Assembly (NCBI GenBank): GCA_009602735.1
Contig: WELA01013420.1
Span: forward strand, 19,580-83,579
From: Mesotaenium endlicherianum
Lineage: Eukaryota > Streptophyta > Zygnematophyceae > Zygnematales > Mesotaeniaceae
Direction: 5' to 3'
Length of the DNA: 64,000 nucleotides
Shown: positions 1 through 11,850 of the stretch, piece after piece
Position numbering within the stretch: position 1 is the first letter of the stretch
How the letters are laid out: the number at the start of each line of letters is the position of its first letter
The notes under the pieces: model-generated
The model's database searches: none
What the model saw: the letters and a program-made list of their open reading frames with translations, nothing else
Told to the model about the DNA's origin: nothing
Position numbers and translations under genes: made by a program

Positions 1-51
1 CCCCCCCCCCCCTTCCCCTTTGTCTTCCCCGTGCCTTGAGGCTCTACACAG

Positions 52-138
52 GCTCCTCCTGCAGAGAAAAAAGCGCAGGCTTCTTTTGCAGAGAAGAAGA
101 AAAAACCATTGGGCCTGCACCTCATATTCTCTCCTTGA
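52..138 (+). CDS. Possible terminal exon of a gene to the left
   Basis: A strongly pyrimidine-rich stretch (bases 1-40) leads to an acceptor-like CTACACAG at 44-51. From 52 an open frame of 28 codons, rich in Ala and Lys and ending PLGLHLIFSP, runs to a TGA at 136-138. This is the typical look of a short last exon with a basic tail. I recognise no family and the rest of the gene would lie outside the window. It could equally be chance reading in a low-complexity region. Confidence 0.3.
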   Translation, partial: APPAEKKAQASFAEKKKKPLGLHLIFSP

Positions 139-2305
139 GCTTGTTGTCCCCCCAATGTTGCCCGTGACGTCTGTTCCAAGCTTCTCAAGCCTTCTTCGGC
201 TTTCCCGTTAGTCCCCAACACAACTGACACCCTCGCTCGAAGTACAGACTCCAGGCTGCAAGCATGGGGTGCCAAGCTTGCTGCACGAGTTGGTCCCTGA
301 ATCTATCCCGTCTGCATTCGAGTGTCGGTCTTTGGGTCCTCAAGTCTGTGTTCGTACTTGGCAGTTCTGTTTTGCGGGACTCTTTATATCCTTGGAAACA
401 GACGCGAATGGCATGTGTCTTCGCTATGTTCTCCTGTGACGCTCGATGTCCAGGCCTGTGGCCGTTGAGAAACGAGAGCCCTGCATCTTGCTTGGGCTTA
501 GACGTGGACGACCAGCAGGCCATCGTAGACCTCCGAAAAAAAATTAATTTCTTTCCTGAAAACTCTGTGCACTGTATTTGCATCTGGTGTGCAGGAGGAG
601 GGATTTGACGTGCAAACGATGGGCTATGGTGAGTGCCCTTTTGTTTGCTCTCCTTCACTTCCTGCGTTTCATCTCATGGAGTCATGCTGCAAATGTGCAT
701 GCCTTTGCAACTGCCTCCACATTTTTTTGGGCGTTTGTCACGGTCTGTGCGTTTTATGGAAGACAGGGATGAGCTTCTCTCCCTGCCTTCAAAACGTTGG
801 ATATGGGATGGCCAACTGTCAGCATGCTATTGCTGCCTCGCTATGCAAGGTGAAATGTGCTTGGTGGCTTCTTGTGAAGCGACGTTGTTGAAAGGCGTGG
901 CTGAGTCGAGTGGAACATGTTGGGCTCTTATGTTGACAAGGCTGCCATGTTTAATACCAATAGGCGCGACAATGTGAACCGACTTCTTGGTGGATCGGAT
1001 CTGCTCGTTACTGAGGGCTGATAGAACACGTATGGAATTGCTCAGTGAACGTGTGTCCTGGTGTGTAATCACGAAAGTACAAACATTTTGTGTTGCCTTT
1101 AGAGTCATACCAGAGTGCCGAATGCATGTAGAGTGGTGAAGGTGCACGATTGGCATTCTTCAAATAGGTATGGCCTTGGGCATCGCATTACTGGAGTGGT
1201 GGTCCCGATCTCACTCCCTTGCTTGGGTGCGGCTGCAGGTGTGATGGCCACATATCATGCTAGGAACGAGTACTGTCTGCTGTCAGATTTTGAACAAGGC
1301 TTCAAGGTGCTCGTGGCAATCATTGACCTGCTAAACGCTTAAAAAGAGGATATTCAAGACGCGTATTGTTGTGATGAAAGATAGGTACCACAAACCTGAG
1401 AGTGTGTATGTACCAGAAAAATTGTTCTTTGTACAAATGATTCGTTGGCTTTGCTGGCTCAATTGTGTAGAATCTCTCTGGAGTATGTTATATAATATTG
1501 ATGTGGTATCTCTGGACACATTGCTAAGTAAAACATGGGTCATTGTAATATTGGACTCCGTTCGGCTGCTGAGATACATATTGAGGACCAACTATTAAAT
1601 TATACTTCTAGCCACCTTCGTGTCTTAAATATCTTCAATAACACTTCGCAAGCATTGCCTTTCTTGTGCAAACTTAGGTGTAGTGAAGCATAAGCAAATT
1701 CAACTACTTGTAAATTAAAAAGTCAAACTTCTTATGACAGGAGTAACGAGTAGCATGCATGGCGAACAAGGGGTGAGCAGAAGTTGCTTCTGTAGCAAAA
1801 AGAGCATGCTTGAGAGGGAGCACAAGTGAGGTAGGTTACTTGCTTTTGTATATACTTGCTTACGATGGGCTTTTCTGGCCATGGGGTGATAACTTCCTCC
1901 AAAATTTGGGCGTTCATTGCGACACTTTTTCGGTTGCGCCATGATTTCAAAATTCTTGGATTTTTTCAGCCCATTTCAGCCCTGAGCGCTTCGAATAAAA
2001 TCAATGAAACGGAAACGTTTGCGCCTCACTTGCAATCCTTGCGAAATATTTCAATAAATTTGAAAAGTCGCAGCCAGTTAGCACCCCATGGTTTTTGGCT
2101 AGTGTATTTAGGGTTCCATTTACTTCTGACAAGTGTGATTAAAATAATGGTCTAAACAAGTGAGTCAGATATCTTGTAACTCAATACTTGTATGTTGTTA
2201 CTCTAGTTTGCCCCTGCTCCGTCAAGCAATACCAATGTGAATCAAGTGCGCATGAGCTGCTTATTATATATAGCGCTAGAAGGTTGCGTGAGAACAATGA
2301 CTGAC
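139..2305. other. Intergenic or intronic, no gene recognised
   Basis: Short open frames on both strands show no family motif, no codon-like bias and no convincing exon chain. It could be intergenic, or a long 5' intron of the MYND gene that starts near 3422. Confidence 0.5.
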
Positions 2306-3420
2306 GATGTCGTGACTGCTATCCGTTTGACGGAGCCGCACGCGCAGCGCAAGTCACGGCCGCCCAGGTACGAAAGTCAACACTGACTTCAGCCTTATCA
2401 GTTGACCACCGACAGGTCAGCACTAGTTCAGGTCACTTGCGAACTTGACCAGAAGGCAGGTCAAACCCGACACTCACAGGTGTGTGGGGTGTCACAGTCC
2501 GGTTAGCCGGAGAGCTGACTAAGCTAAGCCTGCAAGAACTGACAGATCAGCCGAGAAGCTGACTAGGCTGAAGAAACTGGGAGTTATTGCCAAGTCGGTT
2601 GCGAAGCTGACCGTGCTGCAGATATGCAAAAGTTGCCGAGTCAGAAGCGTTGACTGGACAGCGATCTTTGTCGCTAGACTTGGGCCGAGGTTGCCACGAC
2701 TTGAGCAGCCACCCAAGGGACATGGGCTGTGACGTTGCCCAAGCTTGCATGCTAACCGAAAGGTTAAGCTACTCGAGTGACAAACTCGAGACTGCATGCA
2801 GGTGTTGTGTGAGGGGTGTGACGCGGCATTGGAACTCGAGAGAAAGAGAAGCCTGCATGCATGGTGCTTGGGTAAGGCACAAGCGAGGCACAATCTCATT
2901 TCATTCTTGCTGCGCACATTTGCCAAGGCAGCAGAAGGAGCGCAAGAGAGAGAGAAGAAGAGAGGAGAAGGGCGCGAAGGAGAAAGGAGTTCCCAAGGCC
3001 ACAGAGAGCCAAGGAAGCACGCTCCAGCCGACGCTCGAAGATTCCTGCTTTGTGTATCATAGAAAAGTTCGAGTTAAGGAGTTCCCAAGAAGGGATTTAT
3101 CATCTCTCTGTCAAAAAGTAGAGAGAGCTTGCAGAATAGAATTTGCTTTGATCTCTAGCACAGAGTTGGACCAGACACCACAAGCGTGCGAGAGCACATA
3201 AAATGGTGAGTGCTGTGTTAGTTTTATGTTCTCGGAAGTCTCTATTGTCAAATTGCTGGAAGCAAGAGCAGAATTAATCAGGAACACTCCCAGTGAAGAA
3301 TTGAGTGAGCCTAGCGAGCAGTGGGAATTGCTAAGGCGCGGTGTTGAGCAAAGAGTTCAAACCAGGCTAGCATAGATGCCATAGTTTCATAGTTTTGTAA
3401 GCTGTGACTTGTGAAGGTTA
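2306..3420 (+). mobile_element. Family M LTR-element leader fragment (copy 4)
   Basis: The stretch starts TGTCGTGACTGCTATCCGT and follows, block by block, the leader of the family M copies at 31522, 42361 and 54680. Shared blocks include the purine-rich tract near 2940-2990, the repeated GGAGTTCCCAAG boxes near 2985 and 3078, and the GGCGCGGTGTTGAG block near 3335. Only the untranslated leader is present; no gag or pol follows. It ends where the first recognisable block of the MYND gene begins. It is more diverged than the copies at 31522 and 42361, so it is probably an older insertion. It is a broken fossil fragment. Confidence 0.75.
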
Positions 3421-3421
3421 A

Positions 3422-6400
3422 GTGAAGAAAGAAGAAGCGGATGTGAGTACTATGTGGGTGCTATTGTACCACGCCTCCCTGACGCCAAATGAGGTGTCCA
3501 CGCTCCGCTTACAGCTGAGGTTACTCATTGCTGAACTTCTCAAGGGCACAGGCAGCCGCTTTAGGGTCCCGGCTCACTCCACACAGAAAGCTCTCGTCAC
3601 GCTGCTGGAGAGCTGGGATGCCAGTTGTCTTTCTGGTGGTGCTTCACAAAGAGATCGGTGGAGGGGCATGGAGGCAGAGGTCTTTAGTGGAAGGAAGTAC
3701 TCCGACGACGGCCAGCCCGTTGGCCCTGCTGTGCCATCTGGCACGGACAGGCACAAGTATCTGCAGGAGCGTGCTGATAAGATGATGGATCGAGGGAAGG
3801 GGATTGCTAGTACTCTTGCCGCAAGGGCATTTTCCACGTCAGTTGGGGTGGTCCACGAAACCACGCGTTTTGTGATGGAGTACGAGCTTTTCCAGTACTT
3901 CCAGGTGGGTGTGTGTCGCAGGACTCCAAAGGATATGACCAAGAAGGAGACTGCGGCGCGCCATAAACCCCACCATGTTCTTCCCTAGCTCGAGCTCAGG
4001 CTCGTCCCGTTCAAGTTCAGGTTCCGGTTTAGGTGCAACTGCAGGCCGAGTCGCAGAGGGAGGGAGGGCTATGTGGGGCTTGCATAACGAAAGCTCCCCA
4101 TTCTTGGCTTACTTCCCGCTGGACGGCAAGTACCTTCCCAAATAAAGTTTGCGGGGGGATTGGTTGCTGCACCAGGCGTGCATAAGCACCTTTAGGGAGC
4201 TTGTGGCAAGCTATAGGCGGTGGCAGTTAGGCCGCCAGCTCAGCATTGTGGTGTGGAGCGGGGAGCCTCTGGACCTCTGCCTCTACACCCTGTGGCCCAG
4301 GGAGGCGGGCGGCCAGCACGACGGGCAGCTGCACGGGGATGGAGTGCAAGCAGCTTTTGCTCTGGAGAATGCCAGTCAAGGACAAGGAGCGGGAAGAGAC
4401 GGCACAACAGGTGAGGCCTCGAGGGGCCAGAGGGGCAAGAAGCAGGGGCCATCAGGAAAGAAGGAGAGGGAAGCAAGAAAGAAGGAGAAGGAGTGGGAGG
4501 AGATTGGGGGGAGTACCTGTTTTGACGTGATTGATACAGCGCATCTAGTCGACTCCCTAGGACTGCTCAACGTGCTGGCGTGCTGCGGGTCCCTGCTCAA
4601 AGAGGGAGTTGAAGGCCTTTTTCTATCCCTTCCCCGTTGGGGCTCTCTCTTGCATCTTCCACATCCATCATCTTAATTGACATTATCATATTTTTTTATA
4701 TTTTTTTTTGCGACTTGACGTGAAAGCAAGTGTAAGACTTGCGAGAGGAGAAGAACAAACACGTGCGTATTGGGTTGATGTGGTCATAAGACCAAAGCCT
4801 GTTCATAATTTGTACTCAACTCTCCTGTGGTCTCTGGCTTTGGTGGGCGCTGGTGAACAAGCAGACAGGTGTCGTCGCGACTGTGGACGGTGGGGGCAGA
4901 CTGGTGGGCTGCAGCCCCCACGTATGGGGAGAACTTGGAAGTCAGCCTTGGGTGCGACGTGCGCCTGCTACCCTCGCTGCTAGGGCTGCGTCTCTGCTCC
5001 GACCTCGAGTTCAGCACCACCTCCCCGCCAATTTATGCTGGCAAGCCCCCGATAGAGCAGTTCACATTTTGGGGCCCCGCCACTTTGGAAGACCATGCGC
5101 CCAACGTAGCGCCAGGTGGTTATGCAAAAAAAGGCAGTGCAGGATCTTCTCAGTGCAGCCCAAGCCTGGAATCTGAGAGGGGGCGGAGCTGCAGAGATTT
5201 GCTGACGCCGCTCACGCTAGTGCCCCCTCCTCCTTCTGCTGGCAAGCGCGATTGCAACACCGAGTCAACGTCCTCCAAGAACATGCCATGTGGCCTCGTG
5301 GAGGTGCTGCAGAGCTGGCACAGCGCCTGCTTTGCCCCAGCTACTGGAGAGGAAGGCATCTTTGATGCAATGGCAAACGTTACCCCCCTCACGTTCCTGC
5401 TGCTGCTCATGAGGTGCCCCGCGGGTGTGAGGGAGGCCATTCTGCCCCCGGGGGAGGAGCTGCCGCTTTTGCCTGAGGCTTTGCTTGGAGAAGATGCAGC
5501 TGAGGCCTGCAAGGCCTTCCAGCTAGGCTGGCGCGCCATGCTCAGGCTGCTGGCTATCACCGTAGACAATGACGTGCGGCCGTGGTCCAGATGGCTGCTT
5601 CCAAGCACCCTTCAGATGCCAGCTGTACTCTATTCTGGCAAGCTGGGGCACAATTGGGACCGGCACAGCGTGCGCAGCGGGCCTCTCGATATCTATTTTG
5701 TGTCACTGAGGGTGTACTTGGTGACTGCTCATGACAAGTTGGGGCTGGAGGACCTGCTGCGGGAGACCAAGGTGGAGGAGGGGACGACGCAGTCCGTGCG
5801 ATTTAGCACGCTGGTAGAGACCATCTTATGTGCGATACGTGTGTGCCACTTGGCAACACGGGTGGCCCAGGTCGTCCGGGGAACTATGCGGTAACAGGTG
5901 CATTTTATCAACAGCTTTCGCTTCGCAGCAGACGATGCCTCTCTAACGGTTGCTCTGCCCGGCAATCATAACCTCCCGACTGAGCGCACTGTGGTTGTGC
6001 TAGCACCTCTGCACTCGGAAAACCCACTGCAGTCCTCAGAAAACCCATTAAGGCGGCCCACTCTGCTGTCGACTTTCAAAAGCATGAACATTGGTGGCGG
6101 CGGCAGCAGCCAATTGCCAAGTGGCAGCGGGGGCATCCTGAGCGGAGGTCACGCTCCTAGAGCAGGTTCAGGTACAGGTGCAAGTACACCATCTGCAGCC
6201 GAGAGAGGTGGGGGGGCGCGAGGTGGTGGTGGTGCTGCTGCTGCTGCTGCCACGCCCTTAGGGTATGCCAACAAAGTTGCGTCAGCTGCACAGCCAGTGC
6301 CCTCTGAGCTGAGCTTGCAATCAGGAGGACCAGGTTTGACTCCAGAGCATTTAGCAGACCCCCTCACGGCAGCTCTGAAAGAGAGCCCTTTGAGCGAGTA

Positions 6401-8060
6401 CAGAAACTGCTACAGGGGCACCGTGAGCTTCACGCCCGGAGCCCAGGGGGACGTGCGCATCAAGCGGGGAACACAGGAGCGGGAGGCCCATATACGGCTG
6501 TATGATGCGGGTGTGTGGTGCCCCTGCATCTTCCTTGGCAGGTATGTGCGTTTGCATGCACGTGCACGGGTGCCGCCCGCACCTTTGCCTCCAGATTACT
6601 GTTGCGTTCCATTGCTTCCACCGCCTGGAGCTTGATCACAGGACCTCGTCAACGTGCATTTTGAAATTGAAAGCCCACACAAGAGCTGCCAAAAGCATGC
6701 CCCCTCTCCCTTTGACCAGCCTCGGCCTTTTAGAACATCAAAGAATTGGTTTTATTTGATGACGCAGTGAGCGGCCTTGACCTGGCGTTGACTTGCTGTC
6801 GTGTCCGTGCGCGTGCGCAACAAGAGCGTGACTCTGCGTCTGGCTTCGCCAGTGTCCCTGGGCAGCGCCACCTTGCGAGTCTCTAGGAAGAGCGGAACCA
6901 TCTCCTGCACCTTCTTCAAGACGCCTTTCTGGCCCCCTGGCGGCGACAAGTGGCTTGACCTTGACATGCTGCCGCCTTGGTCAGACGACGAAAAGTCCCA
7001 CCTCTTCTACTACCTGCAGCTGCAACACACGCAGCTGGAACTTGATCGTCGCATGAGGGAGGAACACAAGGACTCAAAGGACTACGTGATCATGACCGCA
7101 CAGGCTCTCGTAGAGAAGATGGTCCTTGCAAGCTATGTGGAGCATTATCACTTCTACTTCCGCGCCGTGGGGGAGACTTTGCCGTCCCTTGGGCTGCTCA
7201 TGCAAGCCCCCCAGCGAGGGCCCCAAGGGAAGCCGTACGTGTCCCTGGAGTACCTAGAAAGGAAGGCCCTTGACCGGCTGGTGCTCGAGCAGAACTCGCG
7301 TTCAACCTCGCGTGCGCACTCGGAGGCTTTGGATAAAGCCCACTTGCAGCTGGAGGACTCCTCGCATAGAAAGGTCATCTTTGACTGCTTGCCCCCTGCC
7401 CTGGACGCCGTCCGCAGGCTCCTCCTGTGGATCGCCTACCTCTTGCACCCGGGGACGGGCCCTGGCTCCCACCACAACGTCGCCACGCGCTCCTTCCTGT
7501 CACCGATGTTCCCGACTGCCATTGAGGTGGCCTCCGAGCTGCGAGCTCGCCTCCAGGAGCCCGAGGTTGTAAGCAGCGCGCTGGATGCCCTGGGCTTGGC
7601 AGGCGATGAGAACCTCTCCCGTGCTGACCTGATGGCCCATTTGACCAGTCAGGTTGGCACGGACGTTCGTTGCGAATCTCGCGGAACAGCCTCTAGCGGA
7701 AGAGGTGCAGACACGGCCTCAGCCCCAGCCACTCGTGCAGGGGAGGCGAGAGGCACGGGTACGGGCACAGGACCTTCTAAGAAGTCCAGTAGAAAGCCTG
7801 AGGTCAAGAAGGGCAAGGAGAAGGTGGAGGTGGAGGTGGAGGTGGAGGTGGAGGTAGAGGGGGAGGGGGAGAAGGGGGGCCGTGGAGTAGAGAGCCCTGC
7901 CCCAACTGCTAAGATGTGCGCAAGCTGCAGCGAGATCGGCGGCAGCGTGCACAGGTGCAGCAGATGCAAGGGGCCAGCCTACTGCAGCAAGGAGTGCCAG
8001 AAGCTGAACTGGCCGCAGCACAAGCCACACTGCCAGAAGCCCTCAGCAGGCAGCCGCTAG
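3422..8060 (+). CDS. DUF4470-like protein with C-terminal MYND zinc finger
   Basis: Several open blocks read as one protein family from N to C. Block 3422-3950 has a WxLLYH-like segment and AELL. Block 3960-4142 begins AINPTMFFP. Block 4149-4676 contains FRELVASYRRW and FDVIDTAHLVDSLGLLNVL. Blocks at 4869-5890, about 5918-6540, 6650-6750 and 6801-8060 follow. The last ends in a MYND finger at about 7915-8033 (CASC, CSRC, CSKEC, HKPHC). MYND fingers bind proline-rich partners; the upstream part resembles the DUF4470-MYND proteins of fungi and algae, and DUF4470 also occurs in dynein assembly factor DNAAF3. The usual N-terminus is missing. A TAA at 4143-4145 sits in frame between two conserved blocks and the frame changes near 3950, with no good introns there. 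The gene may be decaying, or the sequence may hold errors. Before the MYND finger lies an acidic Glu-Val repeat. The molecular role is unknown. Confidence 0.65.
7823..7872 (+). repeat. GGTGGA hexanucleotide microsatellite in coding sequence
   Basis: About six copies of a GGTGGA-type unit, read in the MYND gene frame as alternating Glu-Val and then Glu-Gly. It lies in the linker just before the MYND finger. Repeats of this kind vary in length between individuals without shifting the frame. Confidence 0.85.
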
Positions 8061-10333
8061 ATCGCTTGGCAAGGGCGCGTCTTGTGGCTGGCTGGCCCCT
8101 AGACGAGAATGTTTACTGCAGCAAAGTGGGCAGGCTTTAAAACGAGTAAGAGTTATTGGCTGCTGTGGCTGTGGCGGCGCCCAAGCATACTGGCGAGGAC
8201 GCTTGGGGGCATGTGCAGCTGCATACTGCGTCAATTTGGTGTCGTTGGATACATCCTACAAGGGTCTTCTGCCAAAGGGCCCGTGCTACAACATAGTGGA
8301 GCTGCAGGGCCGCCATGTGGCCTGCGAGGAGCACACATGTGCCCTGTGATGCCTCATGCATTACTCGTGCATCATGCGTCTCCTCTCCCCAGCAGTTGCA
8401 GGTAACCATGTCTCAGTCGTGCACACATCACACAGCTTGCGTTCTAGTCCTAACCCCCAAAATCGGGTTTTGAAAGCCTGAACCCTCATTGTTGTGGATA
8501 TGAAAGGCGTCCTCTCCGTCATTGTTGTTTTGCGCTTACACGTGTGTGTATGCGTGGCTGTACTTCAGCCTTTCTCTTAGTGAGGAACGTGGTGTTTGCA
8601 TTATACTAATATACTTACTTGAGCTTGTTGGCATGTGGATGTGTTGAAGTTCCTTGCGTTTTTTGAGTGTGCATCTTGTCATTGCGCTCTTTTAAAATCA
8701 CGGGCTCTCAGTCATTCTATGAATTGGCCATGGGTACTAGGTAGTGCAATCTTTTTCGCTGTCCAGATATGCACTTTGTTGACGAGTCTTGGGTTTTGAG
8801 ACACGTACTCTTAACGTAGGAGGTGTTACTTGTCCTTACCGCCAAATCTATGACCTGCTGACAGCTGTCATCTTCCCTTATAAAGGACAATATTGGTGTT
8901 GTACTGCACTCAGGTGTTGCCTTGCAAGCTTCTACGCCCCACCTGATGTCACCTGCTGTACCCTCAAATCTCAGGATCTTTTGTCATTGTCAGCCAAGCC
9001 CTCTATGGTGCCAATACAACATTTACATACGAGAGGGAAAGGTCCAGGGGCTTGTGCGTGTGAAGGTTCAGATTTGAAGATACTAGTTTGCGGTTAAGGT
9101 ATCTCTTGACGTGATCACGCCTTGTGTACAACAACCCTTTGGATCTTGGATGCCGTTTGTTGATGAGCCATGGGCGGTGGTGGGGGGGCTGAAGACCAAG
9201 TAGAAAGCAGTAGAGTGGGGGCAAGGTTTCAGACATCATTATGATCTCGTTACCAGCCACCTTCATTGTGCATCTCACTTGCAGACGGAACTCTTGGGGG
9301 CATTGCTGCAAGTCCCCATTTCTCTTGTTCTGTTGATCTTGATCATTTGTTTGGGATGGAGAAACTTAACGGGGGGCTGCATTCTGCCGCCTCTCACACT
9401 CTTTCATTTTTGGGAGCTAGCCCTTCCAAACAGGAACACAAATTGTTTGTGTGATCGTGTATTGACATCTTAAGGGTCACGGCCCCCCTTCTTCCCCCTT
9501 CACACATGCACGGTAAAAAGAGTAGGTACATGTGTATACACTCACGCGTCAGACGACTTCCTGTGATGGTATCCGTGTCATGTGCTGCGTGTTTTTCTAG
9601 ACTTACACCTTGGTGCGTGTCTTAGTAAACCTGGAGCTGGCTTCCCCCAAGTTGCACCCTGGGCAGACTCATTTCAAGCCTTTACACCATGCTCGGGTAA
9701 GAAGGCAATCTGTGGTTCTTCTTGAATGCCGGGGCAACCTGAGCGCATGAGCAAATGCATTGCTCAAGTTATTAGTTCAATCCTTTTATAAATTTTTTGT
9801 AATGTGCACCCATTCGGCTTCTTGACAAGCTTTTGGCTTGGAGCAGTGAAGGATGTGAAAGGCCAGCGTCCCACGTTCCAAGTGATTAAAGCAATTGAGC
9901 TCGCATTCTCATCTTGAGCTTGATATAGGTCAAGCGAATGGTCTTCCTAGGAGACAGATCTACCAGATTGGTACATGGAGGCACACTTTAGATGCTAACT
10001 AGAGTGCTATTTTTACTTTGGTCTCCCAAATTGTAGGTTTCTGAAAACCTGAATCATACACTGTATGCTTCAAGAGTGCAAGTGTTAGAATTGCCTAGGT
10101 AGTATCGCAACTTAGATGATATTTTCTCTTGCAATTCGTTGCAAAATGTGGAGACTGTGTGCCCTTCCCATAATATGAACATGTCGCATGCTTCCTTGAA
10201 TTGTGTGTTGCATAAACCCAGTTCCAGTTAGGATGTATGTGGTGGATGTAGGAGGCCATGCACTAAAGAATCAATCTTTGGCTCGTTTGACGGGCTTCTA
10301 AATCAATATCTTTTGTTGCAAGTCATTGTGTTA

Positions 10334-10461
10334 AATAAGGTCCGGCACATCTAAGTTGTGAGTGTTTTAAAAGGCTTTGTTGCACTTTATGCATGTATGG
10401 AAATGCGCAATAGCAATGCAAGTACATGACGAGAGACTCTAAAATGAGCAAAAGGAGGGCA
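10334..10461 (+). repeat. Dispersed repeat, unit 1
   Basis: AATAAGG..GGCACATCTAAG, GCATGTATGGAAATGCG with AATAGCAATG, and AATGAGCAAAA..GGGC occur here in the same order as at 17578-17816. The two copies flank the gypsy element at 11318-17412. This could be an older unclassified repeat family, or parts of one original locus. Confidence 0.55.
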
Positions 10462-10499
10462 GAATGTGCAACTCTCAGTTCGTAGCTCCAGAGTTGCAT

Positions 10500-10965
10500 A
10501 ATTCTCACCATGAGGCTTTCCCTTGCATAAGCAACAACAATGCAACGACGAAGCTGTTGCCACCAGTGCTATTGTTGCAATGCCATGTGAGGCTCAGCGT
10601 GCAGGCGGATGCTCATGCACGCCTAAGCAAGAAAGGAAACAGCAGCGTTGCAACTCTTGCCGCTACTCTCATTGACGCAGGTGCGCGTGCCGTAGATTGT
10701 GTCATAGCGGCTGGTGCAGACGCTGGCACTCGTATTGCCAATGCATGTTGCGGGTGCACACTTTGGCACCAATATTGTTGGTGTTGTTGCTATCGATGCT
10801 GACACTGGCCCTGCAGTTGGTGATATTGGGAGCCAGTGCAGACGCTGTTGCCAATGTTGCTCTCGGTGTTGGCGTCAAAGCAGACGTTGGCGTCGATATA
10901 GCTCATGTTGCAAGAGCCCGTGCAAAGGTTGGCGCCGTTGCAAACCCTAGCGCAGCACTACATTA
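10500..10965 (+). repeat. Degenerate GC-rich coding-like repeat
   Basis: Two reading frames contain irregular repeats dominated by Ala, Val, Gly and Asp, with motifs such as GADAGTRIANA, GVVAIDADTGPAVGDIG and ADAVANVALGVGVKADVG. The period is roughly 30-40 bases and the frame changes part-way. It may be a decayed repetitive protein gene or a minisatellite that happens to read well. I recognise no family. Confidence 0.35.
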
Positions 10966-11317
10966 AAATCGTAATCCTAGTCCATGTTGACGAGGTTAAA
11001 CGAAAGACTTGCAATGTGGCTGTCTTCTATGGCGTAGTCAGCTTTGTGTCCTGCCTTCTTGGCAATGTTATGTTGTCCGCTAATACACTTTATTCGCTAC
11101 GTACGCTAGTTTGCTAAGTACGCTACAGCAAAAATCATTTGGTACGCTTATTATGCATCGCAATTCACGCCTCATACTACAGCATGTGTACACCCTATTC
11201 CTGTTGCCTTTTTTGAGAAAATTGAAGGCGTAGAACACTTCATAAGAAGGTACACCATGCTTTTGATACAATCTCTTGACCTCCTCCCTCCAAACAAAAA
11301 ATTATGCTTAACACTTC

Positions 11318-11836
11318 TGTAGTGATTTGAGTTATTATATATTAGTTTGCATATATTTTAATGTTTTCAAATATATTTGGAGTAGTATTGTGTGAAGTCA
11401 AGTGTGAATAGGTACTCTAGTAACTTGGTTCATGTCCTTTGAACCTTCTAAGGCATTTTCGAAGTTAGAGGAAAGACCTAGAAGAACTCCATGTGGCAAA
11501 AGTCAAATGTGCCATTTTTAGGTCAAAAGGACATGTGTACATTATTCTAGAAAGAGGTGGCAAGTTTTGGGATGTGTTGGGTGCCAACACATCAACATAC
11601 ACCTTCCTAGAAATTACTTATGTAGCAAGTATATAAACAAGAGCTAGAACATAGAAAGACATTCCAGAATCACTCTTGTACTTGCCAAATTCCAGAAATA
11701 TATTAACTTTCAAGAAGCCATCTCTCTTTCAAGAAGCTACCACTNATGTGTTCAAAGATCCTTGTCTTGNCAAAGATCCTTGTCTTGAATAGATAAAGTA
11801 TTATATATCACTAAGTACTTTATCTATCTGTTTCAC
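11318..11836 (+). repeat. 5' LTR of element G1
   Basis: It starts TGTAGTGATTTGAG and matches 16910-17412 and the solo copy at 55615-56116. A TATA box (TATATAAA, 11630-11637) is kept in all three copies. Two single Ns (11745, 11770) lie in it, and the bases on either side of the second are duplicated, which points to an assembly join. Confidence 0.92.
11630..11637 (+). promoter_or_regulatory. TATA box in G1 LTR
   Basis: TATATAAA lies about 205 bases before the end of the LTR and is repeated at the matching place in the other two LTR copies of this family. It is the likely core promoter of the element. Confidence 0.6.
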
Positions 11837-11838
11837 TA

Positions 11839-11850
11839 CTGTGGTATCGG
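11839..11850 (+). other. Primer binding site of G1
   Basis: TGGTATCGGAGC lies a few bases after the 5' LTR. It resembles the initiator-Met tRNA primer site usual in plant gypsy elements (TGGTATCAGAGC). The same 12-mer follows the LTR at 57876-57887. Confidence 0.8.

Larger units (their letters stand above)
8061..11317. other. Intergenic region, no gene recognised
   Basis: Just after the MYND stop the sequence is probably 3' UTR. The remainder has only short, motif-free open frames. Two pieces stand out and are listed separately: a dispersed repeat at 10334-10461 and a degenerate Ala/Val/Asp-type repeat at about 10500-10965. Confidence 0.5.

Noticed and set aside
2650-3201. A 183-codon plus-strand frame before the MYND gene
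   Set aside because: It lies wholly inside the untranslated leader of family M, and the matching regions at 32086 and 42925 read as different, unrelated peptides.
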